Assembly (NCBI GenBank): GCA_903907665.1
Contig: CAIVOW010000028.1
Coordinates: 1 to 8,214, forward strand
Origin: an uncultured Actinomycetes bacterium
Lineage (GTDB): Bacteria > Actinomycetota > Actinomycetes > Nanopelagicales > Nanopelagicaceae
DNA length: 8,214 nt
Direction of reading: 5' to 3'
Made by a program: the position numbers and the translations under genes. The notes beneath the pieces are model-generated. The model did no database searches. It had not been told where the DNA came from and was given only the letters and a program-made list of their open reading frames with translations. Below are positions 7,465 to 8,214 of the stretch, in pieces; the first letter of the stretch is position 1; every line of letters begins with the position of its first letter.

Positions 7465-8214
7465 TGTTTGATTATTCAACCCAATTAGCAAGTTCTCTTC
7501 TGCCAAACCCTATCGTCACGGCGAGCGGATGCGCCGGATCGGGTAAAGAACTTGCTCAGTTTTTCCCGCTCCAAGAACTAGGCGCAATCGTCACAAAATC
7601 AATAATGTTAAATCCACGTAGTGGGCGTGCTACTCCGAGAATGGCTGAGACTCCAAGTGGAATGCTTAACTCAATAGGACTGCAGGGCCCTGGTATCGAT
7701 CACTTTCTTGAGAATGACATTCCATGGCTTCAATCACAAGATGCTCGCATTATTGTGAGCATTGCAGGTGAAACTGTTGATGATTACGGAGTATTGGCGA
7801 GAAGAGTACGAGCTCTTTCGAATGTCGTTGGTGTTGAAGTAAATATTTCATGTCCAAATGTTGAAAATCGAGGAATGGTTTTTTCTTGCCATCCAGACAC
7901 GGCTAGGGCTGCGATTGAAAATGTCCGTCGCAATATTGGCGGAGACCTTCCCATCCTTGCCAAACTCTCACCAGATGTGACAGATATTGTTGCCATTGCC
8001 CGAGAAGTTATGGATGCTGGCGCAGATGGCCTTGCACTCATTAATACCGTGCTCGGAATGGTGATTGATATCAATACGATGAAGCCGAAATTAGCCCAGA
8101 AGACAGGCGGATTATCGGGTCCTGCGATCCGGCCAATAGCCGTTCGTGCCATTTTTCAAGTTCACGCCGCGCTACCTAAAGCGCCCATTATTGGCATGGG
8201 GGGAGTGACATCAG
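7464..8214 (+). CDS. pyrD: Dihydroorotate dehydrogenase, class 1B catalytic subunit, 3' end cut by window
   Basis: PyrD oxidises dihydroorotate to orotate with FMN and hands the electrons to PyrK. The frame is open from ATG 7464 to the window end, giving 250 complete codons; class 1 enzymes are about 300-312 residues, so about 55-60 C-terminal residues are missing. It begins [10 protein letters not shown] and reads through PNPIVTASGC, Lys45 in VTKSI, Asn69 in MLNSIGLQGPG, the catalytic loop NISCPNVE with Cys130, Lys167 in AKLSPDVTD, Asn194 in LINTVLG, GGLSGPAI and IIGMGGV. A catalytic Cys (Cys130 in Lactococcus PyrDB, same number) marks class 1; class 2 membrane enzymes use Ser and have an N-terminal extension absent here. 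Pairing with pyrK makes it class 1B. The TAATG overlap with pyrK fits production of the two subunits in equal amounts. No stop or frameshift is seen. Confidence 0.97.
   Translation, partial: MFDYSTQLASSLLPNPIVTASGCAGSGKELAQFFPLQELGAIVTKSIMLNPRSGRATPRMAETPSGMLNSIGLQGPGIDHFLENDIPWLQSQDARIIVSIAGETVDDYGVLARRVRALSNVVGVEVNISCPNVENRGMVFSCHPDTARAAIENVRRNIGGDLPILAKLSPDVTDIVAIAREVMDAGADGLALINTVLGMVIDINTMKPKLAQKTGGLSGPAIRPIAVRAIFQVHAALPKAPIIGMGGVTS

Noticed and set aside
7784..8152. Antisense open frame of 122 aa opposite pyrD
   Set aside because: The + strand here encodes conserved class 1B PyrD, including Cys130 and the KLSPDVTD segment; the reverse product has no recognisable domain.

Overview
The window is one uninterrupted stretch of a bacterial de novo pyrimidine (UMP) biosynthesis operon, all on the + strand: 3' part of pyrB (aspartate carbamoyltransferase), pyrC (dihydroorotase), carA and carB (carbamoyl-phosphate synthetase subunits), pyrK (electron-transfer subunit of dihydroorotate dehydrogenase) and the 5' part of pyrD (catalytic subunit, class 1B). 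Both ends are cut inside genes, so promoter, leader and terminator lie outside. No RNA gene, mobile element, CRISPR array, integrase, attachment site or long repeat was seen, and no stretch lacks a gene.

The proteins resemble actinobacterial versions. PyrB, PyrC and CarB carry the segments I associate with that phylum, and the gene order pyrB-pyrC-carA-carB is the actinobacterial one. Base composition is moderate (about 42-55% GC in the lines I counted by hand, probably mid-40s overall), well below Streptomyces or Mycobacterium. Together with the very tight gene packing, this suggests a small-genome, low-GC actinobacterium such as the freshwater planktonic Nanopelagicales (acI) lineage. That placement is inference, not proof.

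Layout: pyrB 1-918 (about 10 N-terminal codons missing), pyrC 918-2228, carA 2221-3351, carB 3344-6613, pyrK 6610-7464, pyrD 7464 to the window end (250 complete codons; about 55-60 expected to be missing). Every junction overlaps, by 1, 8, 8, 4 and 1 nt, so there is no intergenic base in 8.2 kb. carB must start at TTG, because an in-frame stop lies 24 nt upstream and no other start codon is available.

Functionally the genes form a near-complete route. CarA releases ammonia from glutamine and CarB turns it with bicarbonate and ATP into carbamoyl phosphate. PyrB condenses this with aspartate, PyrC cyclises carbamoyl-aspartate to dihydroorotate, and PyrD/PyrK oxidise it to orotate, passing electrons through FMN, a [2Fe-2S] cluster and FAD to NAD+. 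The last two steps (pyrE, pyrF) are not in view. The main departure from the textbook actinobacterial operon is the NAD-linked PyrK-PyrD pair directly after carB, with no accessory gene between pyrC and carA. I found no undescribed system here; this is housekeeping metabolism with a few modest points of interest.
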